A stretch of DNA of 64,000 nt from Ardenticatenaceae bacterium (GCA_020634245.1 JACKCC010000007.1:310001-374000); one strand, 5' to 3'; positions 33,573 through 42,807 are shown, numbered from the stretch's first letter. Notes: generated by a model from the letters alone, not told the origin. Made by a program: numbers and translations.

Positions 33573-35381
33573 ACCCGTTAACTCCTCCATAACCCAGCGC
33601 GCTGTCAACGGCATACCGTCCAGATGTGCCAATGAAACCATTTTGGCCGCCAGTTCTGGCAGTTCTGATTGCAAAATCGTGTGCAGTTGGCCGTCCCGAT
33701 TGAGTTCGACGACGTAAACTTGCTTGTGCTGGGCCACAAAGGCGGCAACTTCATCATTGATGGGCAGCGCCCGCAAACGAAGGAAGCTGGTAGCAATGCC
33801 ATCGGCAGCCAGCCGGTCGCGGGCTTCGTCGATGGCGTACTGTGTTGTGCCGTAGGCGATAATGCCGATTTCAGCATCATCTACGATGTCAATCACAGGA
33901 GCCGGAACCAAACCACGCGCCGTATCAAATTTACGTTGGATGCGGGCCATGTTGCTTGACCAATCTTCGGGGCGCTCGCTGTAAACGGCATGGGCATTGT
34001 GTCCCGTCCCGCGGGCGAACCAGGCCGCCAGTGGGTTTTCGTTGCCGGGCAGGGTGCGGTAGGGAATGCCGTCACCATCGATGTCCTGGTAACGGCCGTA
34101 TCCCTTCGTCACTTCTTCAGCCGTCAGCACCTTACCCCGATTAATAGGCTGAGCCGGATACTCGAATGGTTCTGACATCCAGTTATTCATCCCCAAATCC
34201 AAATCGCTGAGGACAAAAACTGGCGTCTGAAGCTGGTCGGCCAAATCAAAAGCCGATGCGCCAAACTCAAAACATTCCTTTACTGAGGCGGGCAGCAAAA
34301 TCACATTTTTCGTGTCGCCGTGCCCCAGGTAGTAGGTAAAAATCAGGTCACCCTGGCTGGTACGGGTGGGCAGACCGGTGCTGGGACCAACCCGCTGTAC
34401 ATCCCAAATGACGGCCGGCACTTCGGCAAAATAACCCAGTCCGGCAAACTCGGCCATCAGCGAAATACCAGGGCCGGAGGTCGCCGTCATAGCTCGCGCT
34501 CCCGCCCAACCGGCGCCGATAATCATGCCAATCGCCGCCAGTTCATCCTCAGCCTGGACAACAGCATACGTCGCTTTGCCAGTTTCCGGGTCTTGCCGCA
34601 TCTCGGAAAGGTAAGCATTGAGGGCATCAATCAAGCTGGTGGAAGGGGTAATCGGATACCAGGCGGCCACCGTAACGCCGCCAAAGACAGCGCCCAGAGC
34701 CGCCGCTTCGTTGCCGGTGATGGTGATCATGCCTTCTGTTTCGTTCATCGGTTCCACTCGATACGGATCTTGCTTCACCCAATTAACGGCAGCCCAGTCG
34801 TATGCTTCCTGAACGACGGCCATGTTGGGATCAACCAGTTTGCGCCGCCCTTTGAAATGATAATTGAGCGATTCATCAATCTGGGCAACAGGAATATCCA
34901 GCAAGAAAGCCAGCGCACCGACGTAAACCATATTGGTAATGTAATCGCGCAGTTTGCCTTTCATGCCGGTATCGCGGATGAACTGGTTGACGGGAATAGC
35001 GTAGGTGTAGATGTCATCCCGCTGTGGTATATTGCGCCAATCACCGTTATGGACAAAAACGCCGCCCGACGGCAGATTTTGCACGTCGGCATACACGGTG
35101 GCTTCGTTAAAAGCGACCAGGATTTCCGAGGTGTGGCGGCGGGCGACGTACCCTTCATGGCTGACGCGGATGTGGTACCAGGTGGGCAGCCCGTAAATGT
35201 TGGATGGGAAAATATTCTTGCCGTTAACGGGGATGCCCATTTTGAAGAAGGCGCGCAGCAGGGCTAGGTTAGCGGTCTGGCTGCCGGTCCCGTTAACGGT
35301 GGCGACGACGATGGAAAAGTCATTGATGGGTGACGGCCGTTCCTCCGTTTTCGTATCAGTTACATTGTCAGGTAAACCCAT
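33564..35381 (-). CDS. korA: 2-oxoacid:ferredoxin oxidoreductase alpha subunit (pair 1)
   Basis: A 605-residue fused gamma-alpha subunit. The gamma-like domain (about 1-190) contains VVATVNGTGSQTANLALLRAF. The alpha part has the substrate/CoA-site motif WYPITPSTSLIDAL, then EDELAAIGMIIGAGWAGARA and TATSGPGISLM. ATG 35381 is chosen; upstream codons come from the palindrome at 35401-35441. It precedes korB by 37 nt. Compared with pair 2 the YPITP block and the following loop differ (more open, IDALNAYL versus ILHALAPL), which hints at a different acid. Confidence 0.9.
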   Translation of the reverse strand: MGLPDNVTDTKTEERPSPINDFSIVVATVNGTGSQTANLALLRAFFKMGIPVNGKNIFPSNIYGLPTWYHIRVSHEGYVARRHTSEILVAFNEATVYADVQNLPSGGVFVHNGDWRNIPQRDDIYTYAIPVNQFIRDTGMKGKLRDYITNMVYVGALAFLLDIPVAQIDESLNYHFKGRRKLVDPNMAVVQEAYDWAAVNWVKQDPYRVEPMNETEGMITITGNEAAALGAVFGGVTVAAWYPITPSTSLIDALNAYLSEMRQDPETGKATYAVVQAEDELAAIGMIIGAGWAGARAMTATSGPGISLMAEFAGLGYFAEVPAVIWDVQRVGPSTGLPTRTSQGDLIFTYYLGHGDTKNVILLPASVKECFEFGASAFDLADQLQTPVFVLSDLDLGMNNWMSEPFEYPAQPINRGKVLTAEEVTKGYGRYQDIDGDGIPYRTLPGNENPLAAWFARGTGHNAHAVYSERPEDWSSNMARIQRKFDTARGLVPAPVIDIVDDAEIGIIAYGTTQYAIDEARDRLAADGIATSFLRLRALPINDEVAAFVAQHKQVYVVELNRDGQLHTILQSELPELAAKMVSLAHLDGMPLTARWVMEELTGSN

Positions 35382-35400
35382 AATTCTGCTCCTAAAAATA

Positions 35401-35441
35401 AAACGTAAAATGCGGCAAGAACCCCGCCACATTTTACGTTT
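35401..35441. repeat. Long hairpin between the two kor pairs
   Basis: AAACGTAAAATGCGGC (35401-35416) and GCCACATTTTACGTTT (35426-35441): 15 paired bases with one mismatch. It lies between korB of pair 2 and korA of pair 1 and could reduce read-through or stabilise mRNA. Confidence 0.75.
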
Positions 35442-35490
35442 ACAAATTGCCAATTACGTTGTTTCTTATCGGCTCATTCGCAAATAGAAC

Positions 35491-36513
35491 TTATTCAGGA
35501 ACCGTCCATACATCAGCGCTGCGGTATAGCGCATTCAAATCGCCTTTTCCCTTAGCTGCTTGAGCCGCCTCGATCTGATCCATCAAACCTTCCGTGTAGG
35601 TTAGTTTTTCTTCTTCATACAAGACACCCATGAAAGCCGGGAAATCGGGGTACTCAATGCTGCTCAATGTGTAGGCCAACTGCTTGGACGTTTTATCGTG
35701 AACAATCAGATCATCTTCAGTAAAACCGTTCCCCAACTCGACTACTTCCGGCATAAACCCGTTAAGGCGGATACCCTTGTCCTGGTTCTTGCCAAAAATC
35801 ATTGGCTGGCCATGTTCCAGATAGATGATGTGCTCGTCTCGCTCGCGGCGATCTTGCAGCGCTCCCCACTCGTTGGCGTTGAAAATAACGCAGTTCTGGT
35901 ACACCTCGACGAAGGAGGTTCCTTTGTGCGCCGCTGCCTTGGCAAAGGTCTCCCCCAGATGGGTCGTGTGTGCATCCAGGGAGCGAGAAACGAAAGTTGC
36001 ACCGGCGGAAAGTGCCAGAGAGATAGGATTGATCGGCTGTTCGATGGTACCCATCGGCGAGGATTTGGTCCTGGCCCCGGTGCGCGATGTGGGCGAATAT
36101 TGCCCTTTGGTCAAGCCGTAAATCCGGTTATTGAACAGGATGACGTTGAGGTTGACATTGCGGCGCATAGCGTGAATAAAGTGGTTGCCGCCGATGGAAA
36201 GGCCATCGCCGTCACCGGTAATGACCCAAACGCTCAAATTGGGGTTGGTAATGGCTAAACCGCTGGCGATGGTGGGGGCACGGCCGTGTATACTGTGAAT
36301 GCCATACGTGTCCATGTAATACGGAAACCGGCTGGAACAGCCAATACCAGAAATGAACACAATGTCTTCTTTCTTGTAACCAATATCAGGCAGCGTCTTC
36401 TGGATTTGAGCCAGAATCGAATAGTCACCGCAGCCAGGACACCAGCGTACCGTTTGGTCCGAAACAAAATCTTTGCGAGTCAGTTCTAAAGGAATATTTG
36501 CTGTAGTCATCAT
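35491..36513 (-). CDS. korB: 2-oxoacid:ferredoxin oxidoreductase beta subunit (pair 2)
   Basis: A 340-residue thiamine-diphosphate subunit. Fe-S cysteines are in VRWCPGCGDYSIL, ISGIGCSSRFPYYMD and VYQNCVIFNANEW. The GDG motif is WVITGDGDGLSIGGNHF, with NRIYGLTKGQYSPTSRTG after it. This is the close match to the two-subunit KorB of aerobes. Together with the alpha gene just upstream it forms a complete enzyme, probably 2-oxoglutarate:ferredoxin oxidoreductase feeding succinyl-CoA and low-potential electrons. GGAG precedes the ATG. Confidence 0.93.
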   Translation of the reverse strand: MMTTANIPLELTRKDFVSDQTVRWCPGCGDYSILAQIQKTLPDIGYKKEDIVFISGIGCSSRFPYYMDTYGIHSIHGRAPTIASGLAITNPNLSVWVITGDGDGLSIGGNHFIHAMRRNVNLNVILFNNRIYGLTKGQYSPTSRTGARTKSSPMGTIEQPINPISLALSAGATFVSRSLDAHTTHLGETFAKAAAHKGTSFVEVYQNCVIFNANEWGALQDRRERDEHIIYLEHGQPMIFGKNQDKGIRLNGFMPEVVELGNGFTEDDLIVHDKTSKQLAYTLSSIEYPDFPAFMGVLYEEEKLTYTEGLMDQIEAAQAAKGKGDLNALYRSADVWTVPE

Positions 36514-36560
36514 AATTTCTCCGCGTAGCGTAAAGCGTGATAAGTAACACCTGATACGAT

Positions 36561-38414
36561 TTACGCCAACACCTCCTCAATTTTGGCCCGGACTTCACTT
36601 ATTTTGAAAGGTTGGCCTTGGATTTTATTGTACTTAAGCACTTTGGTGACAAATTTACCCTGGACTAAAAACGCCAACTGACCGGCATTCAATTCGGCCA
36701 CCATAACTTTCTTGTAACGGCCGAGCAGATCGCCAAAGTTCTTGGGGAAAGGATTGATGTAGCGGACATGAGCATGAGCCACCGATAAGCCTTTCGCCTG
36801 GGAACGAGCAACGGCCGTACGCACAGCACCATACGTTCCCCCCCAACTAATCACCAACAAATCACCTTCCTCCGGCCCAAACACATCCTGTTCAGGAATC
36901 ACATTAGCCAGCCGGGCCACCTTCTCGGCCCGTTCGGCCGTCATCTTCTCGTTGTGTGCCGGAACATAGGAGACATTGCCTGAATCCGGCGCTTTAGCCA
37001 AACCACCCAGACGGTGTTCCAATCCTTGTGTGCCAGGAATAGCCCAAGGACGAGCCAATGTTTCTGGGTCACGTTTGTAAGGCATAAATGGCCCCTCGCC
37101 ATTGGTCCGCGGCGCCGGATGATTCACTTCAATAGCCGGAATCTGATCGGCATCGGGAATGAGCCAGGGTTCCGAACTATTAGCCAGGAAACCATCCGAC
37201 AAAATCGCTACCGGCGACATAGAGTGCATAGCCAGCCGACACGCTTCATAAGCAATATCAAAACAGTCGGCCGGACTTTGGGGCGACAAAATAGCAATGG
37301 GACTTTCCCCGTTACGACCAAACATCATTTGGAACAAATCCGATTGTTCTACTTTGGTCGGCAAACCAGTACTTGGGCCGCCGCGCTGCACATTCACAAT
37401 CACCATCGGTAGTTCCAGCATAATGCCCAGATTCATCGCCTCGCTCTTGAGCGCAACGCCCGGGCCGCTGGTGCCAGTCACCGCCAACGCACCACCAAAA
37501 GACGCACCAATCACCGAACCCATTGCCGCGATCTCATCTTCCGCCTGAAACGTACGCACATCGTAATGACGCAGCGGCGCTAACGCATGCAAAATATCAC
37601 TGGCCGGGGTGATGGGATACGTGCCATAAAACAACGGTTTGCCCATTTTGTGAGCGGCCGTGACCAATCCCATCGCCGTAGCCTCGTTGCCCGTTACCTT
37701 GCGGTATGTGCCGGGCTTTAAGGCCGCCGGACGAATGCGATACCGCTGCTGGAACGCTTCCATCGTTTCGCCCAAATGATAGCCGGCCATTAAGGCCTTG
37801 CTGTTAGCTTCTACTACAGCCGGCATCTTGGCAAACTTCTTTTGCAGCCACTGCCGGGTCGTATCTACCTGCCGATCGAACATCCAAAAGACCAAACCCA
37901 GCGCAAAAAAGTTCTGGCTGCGATCTTTATCCTTGGTTGACATCCCTTCCACATCGGCCAATGCCTCCCGGTTGACAGTCGTCAACGGCACTGGATAAAC
38001 ACGGTAGGAAGAAAGCGACTCGTCGTCCAACGGACTCATGGCGTAACCCGCTTTTTGCAAATTGGCGCGGGTGAAAGCATCGGTATTGATGATAACAACG
38101 CCGCCGGATTCGACATCGGGCAAATTCGCTTTGAGGGCAGCTGGATTCATGGCTACCAACACCTGCGGCGAGTCACCAGGGGTCAAAACATCTTGACTGG
38201 ACAGGTTGACCTGAAAGCCACTAACGCCAGCCAGTGTGCCGGCAGGGGCACGAATTTCGGCGGGATAATCGGGCAGCGTGCTGATGTCATTGCCAAACAC
38301 GGCCGCTGCATTGGTAAACTGGGTGCCGGTAAGCTGCATACCGTCACCCGAGTCACCGGCAAAACGGATAATTACAGATTCGACTTCTTCAAAAGTCATG
38401 GTTTTATCAGTCAT
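36561..38414 (-). CDS. korA: 2-oxoacid:ferredoxin oxidoreductase alpha subunit (pair 2)
   Basis: A 617-residue fused gamma-alpha subunit. The gamma domain opens VIIRFAGDSGDGMQLTG and continues SGFQVNLSSQDVLTPGDSP. The alpha domain has YRKVTGNEATAMGLVTAA, YGTYPITPASDILHAL, FQAEDEIAAMGSVIGASF and TGTSGPGVALKSEAMNLG. ATG 38414 is chosen since the longer frame would overlap the regulator gene and lacks family similarity. It follows the GntR gene by 10 nt, so the regulator and four subunit genes form one operon. It closely resembles the two-subunit KorA of oxygen-respiring bacteria. Confidence 0.93.
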   Translation of the reverse strand: MTDKTMTFEEVESVIIRFAGDSGDGMQLTGTQFTNAAAVFGNDISTLPDYPAEIRAPAGTLAGVSGFQVNLSSQDVLTPGDSPQVLVAMNPAALKANLPDVESGGVVIINTDAFTRANLQKAGYAMSPLDDESLSSYRVYPVPLTTVNREALADVEGMSTKDKDRSQNFFALGLVFWMFDRQVDTTRQWLQKKFAKMPAVVEANSKALMAGYHLGETMEAFQQRYRIRPAALKPGTYRKVTGNEATAMGLVTAAHKMGKPLFYGTYPITPASDILHALAPLRHYDVRTFQAEDEIAAMGSVIGASFGGALAVTGTSGPGVALKSEAMNLGIMLELPMVIVNVQRGGPSTGLPTKVEQSDLFQMMFGRNGESPIAILSPQSPADCFDIAYEACRLAMHSMSPVAILSDGFLANSSEPWLIPDADQIPAIEVNHPAPRTNGEGPFMPYKRDPETLARPWAIPGTQGLEHRLGGLAKAPDSGNVSYVPAHNEKMTAERAEKVARLANVIPEQDVFGPEEGDLLVISWGGTYGAVRTAVARSQAKGLSVAHAHVRYINPFPKNFGDLLGRYKKVMVAELNAGQLAFLVQGKFVTKVLKYNKIQGQPFKISEVRAKIEEVLA

Positions 38415-38424
38415 AATAAAGTCC

Positions 38425-39084
38425 TCAAGTTGTGGGTAATAGGTCAAAATGTTCCACGAGAAGCTGCTGACCCAGATCGAACTCATTGGCACACAGTGCA
38501 TCAACAATCTTTTCGTGGTAATTCCAAACATCCAGCCAATACTGGTAACTGGCAAAACGGGTTAATTCACTGGCTTCGTAAGCATCCCAATAGGAAGCCA
38601 GCAATCCTTGAACAAATGGATTGTCTAAACGGCTGAAAATTGCGAGATGAAATTGGCGGTGCTCACCATTGGGGACGTGTATCGGTTGGCCACGTAGTTT
38701 TTGCCAGGCCTGGTCGACAATTTGATGCAGGCGGGTTTTATCATTGTCGGTAAGCAAGACAACTGCTTGCGGCCATAATACGGTTTCGATGGCCCGACGC
38801 AGTTGGCTGAATTGGAGGAATGAGGCTTCCCCGGTGCCCAGGCTGAATAGAACACTGGGCAGGATAGCTTTGGAAAAATCGAGGGGTTCGCGCTGGATAC
38901 CTACGCGGGGGCGGACAGAAACCAGGCCGAGGTTGCGGGCGACTTCTAACTGTTCGCGTAGTTTGCCGACGCTGATGCCTAGCTCCTGGCCAATTTCTTG
39001 CAGAGTAGGGACGCGTTCACCGGGCGCGATTTGAGCTTCGATCAAATAGTTGAGGAATTGTGAGTCAAGTTTGGTTAATTGCAT
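38425..39084 (-). CDS. GntR/FadR-family regulator
   Basis: A 219-residue repressor-type regulator. Winged-helix DNA-binding domain at 1-70 (PGERVPTLQEIGQELGISVG, KLREQLEVARNLGLVSVRP). The FCD-type helical ligand domain fills the rest, with metal-ligand-like His in EHRQFHLAIF and YHEKIVDALCANEFD. It is the first gene of the kor operon and likely controls it in response to an organic acid. Upstream, ATAAATC is repeated at 39102-39108 and 39111-39117, and a TATAGT-like -10 box follows on the minus strand; these are possible operator and promoter sites. Confidence 0.87.
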   Translation of the reverse strand: MQLTKLDSQFLNYLIEAQIAPGERVPTLQEIGQELGISVGKLREQLEVARNLGLVSVRPRVGIQREPLDFSKAILPSVLFSLGTGEASFLQFSQLRRAIETVLWPQAVVLLTDNDKTRLHQIVDQAWQKLRGQPIHVPNGEHRQFHLAIFSRLDNPFVQGLLASYWDAYEASELTRFASYQYWLDVWNYHEKIVDALCANEFDLGQQLLVEHFDLLPTT

Positions 39085-39165
39085 GCCCGGTTAATCATCC
39101 GATAAATCAAATAAATCGAATTAATTGGACTATAACAGAAATGACGGCGGCGGGCAATAGAACGG

Positions 39166-39175
39166 CCGTTTCAAA
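39166..39175. repeat. Target-site duplication CCGTTTCAAA, left copy
   Basis: The 10-bp CCGTTTCAAA at 39166-39175 directly precedes the ISAs1 element and recurs directly after it at 40460-40469. The duplicated target begins inside an AACGGCCGTTT palindrome. Confidence 0.92.
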
Positions 39176-40459
39176 CACGGTTTTTCAGTAGTCGAAGAGA
39201 AATAAGCAAATGTACCTCATTTTGGTAAGATGGGATGTGCAACCAAACCCAAAACCAAAAGAGGTACAAATGCAGCATATCATATTAGAGGCTCACCATA
39301 CAAAAGATGGACTCGTTTTCAACGTTACTGACTTAGAAGCCCGGTTGAATCAGTTAACCGATTCACGAGATAGACGCGGCAAAATATATCCACTGGGCAC
39401 GATTTTGACGATGATAATATTAGCGAAGCTCGCTGGCGAGGATAAGCCATCAGGAATAGCTCAGTGGATTCGATTGCGTTGCGATGCATTTGTCAGGATA
39501 TTTTGCCGTAAACACAAACGAATGCCGTGTTTGAACACAATTCGTACTGTGTTGCAAGATGTGGTTCCGCTTGATGAATTAGAGACCCTGTTTCGGCGTT
39601 ATCTACACGATGCCTACGGCGGACAAGAAAGCCGATTAATTACAATTGATGGCAAGACAATGCGCGGAACTATCCCCAAAGGAAGCCGTCAAGGTGTCCA
39701 TTTGTTAGCCGCCTATCTTCCAGAAGAAGGTGTGGTTTTGAAACAAGTAGCGGTAGCGACTAAAGAAAACGAAATCAATGCCGCTCCCCAACTACTCGAG
39801 GGAATCAACATCAAGAACAAGGTCATTTGTGCCGATGCGATGCAGACACAACGCAAGCTTTCCGTCGATGTGTTGTCGAGGGGCGGTGATTACATCTGGT
39901 TTCTCAAGGACAACCAACCCACGTTGCTGGAGGATGTGAAACAGTTTTTCAAGCCAGCGCGGATGAGTGCCGGTTGGCACCCGCCTGAATTGCCGCGGAC
40001 GGTGGCTAAAACAACTGAGATAGGGCATGGGCGACTGGAAAAGCGGACACTCACACTGATGGTAGATGAAGAACAGTTTCTGGACTGGCCCGGTGTTCAT
40101 CAGGTTTTCCAGTTAGAGCGGGAGACCACCCATCTGCGAACAGGCCGAGAAACGACCGAATTGGCCTATGGTATCACTAGCTGTACACCAGAGATAACAT
40201 CGGCAAAGCAAATGTTACAGTGGACGCGACAATATTGGGGTATCGAAAATGGATTGCATTATCGTCGAGATGTCACATTGCGAGAAGATGCAACGCGCAT
40301 TTCGCAACCAGCGTTGGCAAAAACGATGTCAGCTATTAACAATTTTGTGGTTGGGTTAACGCAAAAAATGGGTTATTCCAATCTGGCCGCAGCACGGCGC
40401 TTGTTTGATGCTAAAATCGCGGCTCAACTCTCTTGACGCCCGACTACTGAAAAACCGTG
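39176..40459. mobile_element. Complete ISAs1-family insertion sequence, 1284 bp
   Basis: Perfect 19-bp terminal inverted repeats CACGGTTTTTCAGTAGTCG at 39176-39194 and, as complement, 40441-40459. A 10-bp target duplication flanks it. One intact transposase gene. Removing it rejoins AACGGCCGTTTCAAACACATTG between the kor operon and the nitroreductase gene, so no gene was broken. Confidence 0.95.
39270..40436 (+). CDS. ISAs1-family DDE transposase
   Basis: A 388-residue transposase. N-terminal H-repeat-associated region (ILTMIILAKLAGEDKPSGIA) and the DDE core: D127 in LITIDGKTMRGTIPKG, D189 in VICADAMQTQR, E326 in YWGIENGLHYRRDV. The frame is intact and the ends are perfect, so the element may be active. 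ATG 39270 has GAGG 7 nt upstream; an ATG at 39210 is an alternative. It is related to, but distinct from, the partial transposase at the left edge of the window. Homologous proteins in E. coli are the H-repeat ORFs of Rhs elements. Confidence 0.93.
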   Translation: MQHIILEAHHTKDGLVFNVTDLEARLNQLTDSRDRRGKIYPLGTILTMIILAKLAGEDKPSGIAQWIRLRCDAFVRIFCRKHKRMPCLNTIRTVLQDVVPLDELETLFRRYLHDAYGGQESRLITIDGKTMRGTIPKGSRQGVHLLAAYLPEEGVVLKQVAVATKENEINAAPQLLEGINIKNKVICADAMQTQRKLSVDVLSRGGDYIWFLKDNQPTLLEDVKQFFKPARMSAGWHPPELPRTVAKTTEIGHGRLEKRTLTLMVDEEQFLDWPGVHQVFQLERETTHLRTGRETTELAYGITSCTPEITSAKQMLQWTRQYWGIENGLHYRRDVTLREDATRISQPALAKTMSAINNFVVGLTQKMGYSNLAAARRLFDAKIAAQLS

Positions 40460-40469
40460 CCGTTTCAAA
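40460..40469. repeat. Target-site duplication CCGTTTCAAA, right copy
   Basis: Same ten bases as 39166-39175, directly outside the right terminal repeat. Confidence 0.92.
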
Positions 40470-40507
40470 CACATTGTCCCACCAACGTCCCGGAAGCGGC
40501 CTGAGCA

Positions 40508-41110
40508 TTAATCCACAAACAGCACCCGCGATTCCAGTGGTTGGCGTGTCTTTTCTTTGGTTTCCGCCGGATAGCCAACAGTGATCAGGGCTTGCGGCTG
40601 CCAATCATTGGGCAGATGCAGCGCCCGACGAGCCGCATCGGGCGCGAACAGCGGTGCACACATCCAGCAAGCGCCTAACCCCAGAGAATGGGCTGCCAGC
40701 AGCAGGTTTTGCCCGGCCAGAGCGGTGCTTTGTGCGGCCATGAGCCACTCATTTTGCTGGCGTTGTTCGTCGGAATAACTATCCATGTCGGTCATGGACA
40801 GGCAAAGGAGGATAAGCAGTGGAGCGTTGGTAATGCGTTGGTAGGAACGGTCTGCGTCCTGGGCAATGAGGTCAGGAGAAAGCCCATCAGCGTCCAGATC
40901 CGCGCGTAGTTTCCGCCCCAAGGTCGCAGCCAGTTCGTGTTTGGCAGCAGCTTGCGTGATGACGACGAAGCGCCACGGCTGCCGGTTGTGAGCCGATGGC
41001 GCCCAGGCAGCGGCCGTTAGCATCTGTTCGATCAAATCTTGAGGGACGGGATCGGGGCGGTAACGACGAATGGAACGACGAGTTTGGAGGAGTTGGAGTA
41101 GATCGGTCAT
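40508..41110 (-). CDS. Nitroreductase-family flavoprotein
   Basis: A 200-residue FMN-dependent oxidoreductase. The opening LLQLLQTRRSIRRYRPDPVP, the FMN-contact AAWAPSAHNRQPWRFVVI and the closing HSLGLGACWMCAPLFAPDAA with ALITVGYPAE are the family landmarks. The middle part matches the nitroreductase half of F420-biosynthesis FbiB proteins, but no ligase part is present. ATG 41110 is chosen; the longer frame reads through a palindrome of GATCGGTCA/TGACCGAT words (41111-41163). The substrate is unknown; quinones, nitro-compounds or a deazaflavin precursor are possible. Confidence 0.85.
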   Translation of the reverse strand: MTDLLQLLQTRRSIRRYRPDPVPQDLIEQMLTAAAWAPSAHNRQPWRFVVITQAAAKHELAATLGRKLRADLDADGLSPDLIAQDADRSYQRITNAPLLILLCLSMTDMDSYSDEQRQQNEWLMAAQSTALAGQNLLLAAHSLGLGACWMCAPLFAPDAARRALHLPNDWQPQALITVGYPAETKEKTRQPLESRVLFVD

Positions 41111-41170
41111 TGGTGATCGGTCAGCGGTAATCGGAATGACTGCTGACTGCTGACCGATTACCAAATGAGG

Positions 41171-42001
41171 CTATGGATAGCAAATGAAGACGCCGCCCAG
41201 TTTGTTGACACGGAATTCATCGTGGCTGGCAAAATGCTCGGCGAGCAGGGCTTGTAGTTGGCTATACAACATATCCCAGGTGACGGACGGCAGGAATGTT
41301 TCCAATACGTCACGAGTTGAGGCAATATAGTCGAGAACAGGCTGCGGGGCAGGAAAGACTAGAGCACCAGCCAGATCGTGTCGCTGGATGTGGCGGAAGT
41401 AGTTTTTTAGGATGGAACGGCCGTTTTCCAATGAAAACAGATCAGCAACCGGACTCTTTTCCAAAACCGGGTTAATGGGGATGTTTAGCCGCTGCATGGC
41501 CTGCCGGCGCAAGCTAAAAAGTTCGGCCATGTTGCCAGCACTGTTCGTTGCAGCAACAAGCCAACCGCCAGGGCGTAAAACGCGCTTGACTTCGCGTAAG
41601 GCCGCCTCTTTGTCAGGTACATGGTAGAGCATGTGATTGGCCAGAACAACATCGACACTGCTGCTGGCCAGCGGGATTTGCTGTGCGTCCATGTTCAAGC
41701 GCGGCAGGTTGGGATGGGATAGAGCCTGAACCATGCCAAAGGAAAGGTCGCCAGCAATGTAGGTTTGGCAGCGGGTCTGCCCCGCCGCAACATAATTACC
41801 GGAACCACAGCCAATGTCAACGGCCGTTTCGTTTCCGCGCCACTCAACTTTGTCCAGCACCCACTCGACAAAATCAACTTTCGGCTGCGTATAAAGTCGG
41901 TGCGTCAGAATCCGCACATTGAGTTTGTCCTCGGTTTTGTAACTTTCTGTTACCAAGTGGTTTTTGTTTGTAAAAGAAAGAGTTGATTCAGTCATCTGCA
42001 T
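41171..42001 (-). CDS. Class I SAM-dependent methyltransferase
   Basis: A 276-residue methyltransferase of the UbiE/Methyltransf_11 kind. Motif I is ETAVDIGCGSGNYVAAG. Next come MDAQQIPLASSSVDVVLANH and LYHVPDKEAALREVKRVLRP, then GGWLVAATNSAGNMAEL. A start two codons in (MTESTLSF, 41995) is equally possible. It lies between the nitroreductase and a lipoprotein gene. The composition shifts to AT-rich just upstream of its start. The acceptor is not predictable; small-molecule or quinone methylation is typical. Confidence 0.87.
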   Translation of the reverse strand: MQMTESTLSFTNKNHLVTESYKTEDKLNVRILTHRLYTQPKVDFVEWVLDKVEWRGNETAVDIGCGSGNYVAAGQTRCQTYIAGDLSFGMVQALSHPNLPRLNMDAQQIPLASSSVDVVLANHMLYHVPDKEAALREVKRVLRPGGWLVAATNSAGNMAELFSLRRQAMQRLNIPINPVLEKSPVADLFSLENGRSILKNYFRHIQRHDLAGALVFPAPQPVLDYIASTRDVLETFLPSVTWDMLYSQLQALLAEHFASHDEFRVNKLGGVFICYP

Positions 42002-42013
42002 ATTTGGAAGACA

Positions 42014-42553
42014 TCAAGGGTAGCTTTCCTGTGCCTCTTGGTAAAGAGGCGCAGGATAAGATTCTATAGTTGAAGTTTGTGATGGGCCTACTTCCAAATT
42101 AACTTTTATCACACCAATATCCTCTACTACTCCAACCTTGGGTGTAAATATTTGCGCACTCCCGTCTTCCTGAGATAAAACTTCATATTGACCATACAAA
42201 TCACCAACAACTATTGCATAGTCTTGTAAATCTAGGTCATTAAAAACAAATCGACCATTGGCATCTGTAATGGTAGTAGGGCTGCTTCCCCCCTCTATCA
42301 CATAAGCACCTTGTTCCTTGGTTTCATCCCAAAAAATTTTTGCCAACCGGACCTCAGTATCCAATAAAGGCGTAGAGTCTGTCACTGACACAATTTGGCC
42401 AATCAATGCGCCTTTGTCAGATGCCACTGATGATGGGGTAACCACTAATTCCATTTTGGGAGTTTTATCAGGGGTAGTATTTTTATTACACGCTACAATC
42501 AAAATCGAGATCACTAATAGAAGTGAAAAGAATATTTTTCCCTTAACAATCAT
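42014..42553 (-). CDS. Lipoprotein with carboxypeptidase-regulatory-like domain
   Basis: A 179-residue secreted lipoprotein. The signal peptide ends in the lipobox LLVISILIVAC, with Cys at about residue 22 as the lipid-attached residue. A Thr/Ser-rich spacer follows, then a single beta-sandwich like the carboxypeptidase regulatory domain (ALIGQIVSVTDSTPLLDTEV, TITDANGRFVFNDLDLQDY). ATG 42553 is chosen: GAAGAGG lies 6 nt before it, while the longer frame needs a TTG. It probably sits on the outer face of the membrane. Its 12-nt distance from the methyltransferase gene suggests co-transcription. Confidence 0.75.
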   Translation of the reverse strand: MIVKGKIFFSLLLVISILIVACNKNTTPDKTPKMELVVTPSSVASDKGALIGQIVSVTDSTPLLDTEVRLAKIFWDETKEQGAYVIEGGSSPTTITDANGRFVFNDLDLQDYAIVVGDLYGQYEVLSQEDGSAQIFTPKVGVVEDIGVIKVNLEVGPSQTSTIESYPAPLYQEAQESYP

Positions 42554-42807
42554 ATCAAGCCTCTTCAAATTCTATCCAAAAGCAAACTTTGAATTAAGGT
42601 TTCAATCTTTATCATACTTGTTGTATACAACCGGTGAAATGGTAATATCTTATCTGATTTTCGGCAAAACTTCCTAAAAAACTCGAATTTACTCCCTATT
42701 TAACCCTTATGGGTTATAGACTAACCCCCTCTGGAAGTGATAATATCAACAGCATAAAGTTAAAATTTGTGGAGATTCAAACACATTTTTAAGGAGAACA
42801 AGATATC
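42554..42807 (+). promoter_or_regulatory. Upstream region of the secreted repeat protein gene
   Basis: AT-rich, no gene seen. TAACCCTTATGGGTTA (42701-42716) is a perfect 6-bp dyad with a 4-nt loop. GATAAT (42739-42744), preceded by a weak -35, is a possible -10 box. The gene itself has a strong AAGGAG 13 nt before its ATG. Confidence 0.35.

Noticed and set aside
34320..35267. 315-codon plus-strand frame within korA of pair 1
   Set aside because: The minus-strand protein has clear enzyme motifs over the whole length; the antisense reading has none.
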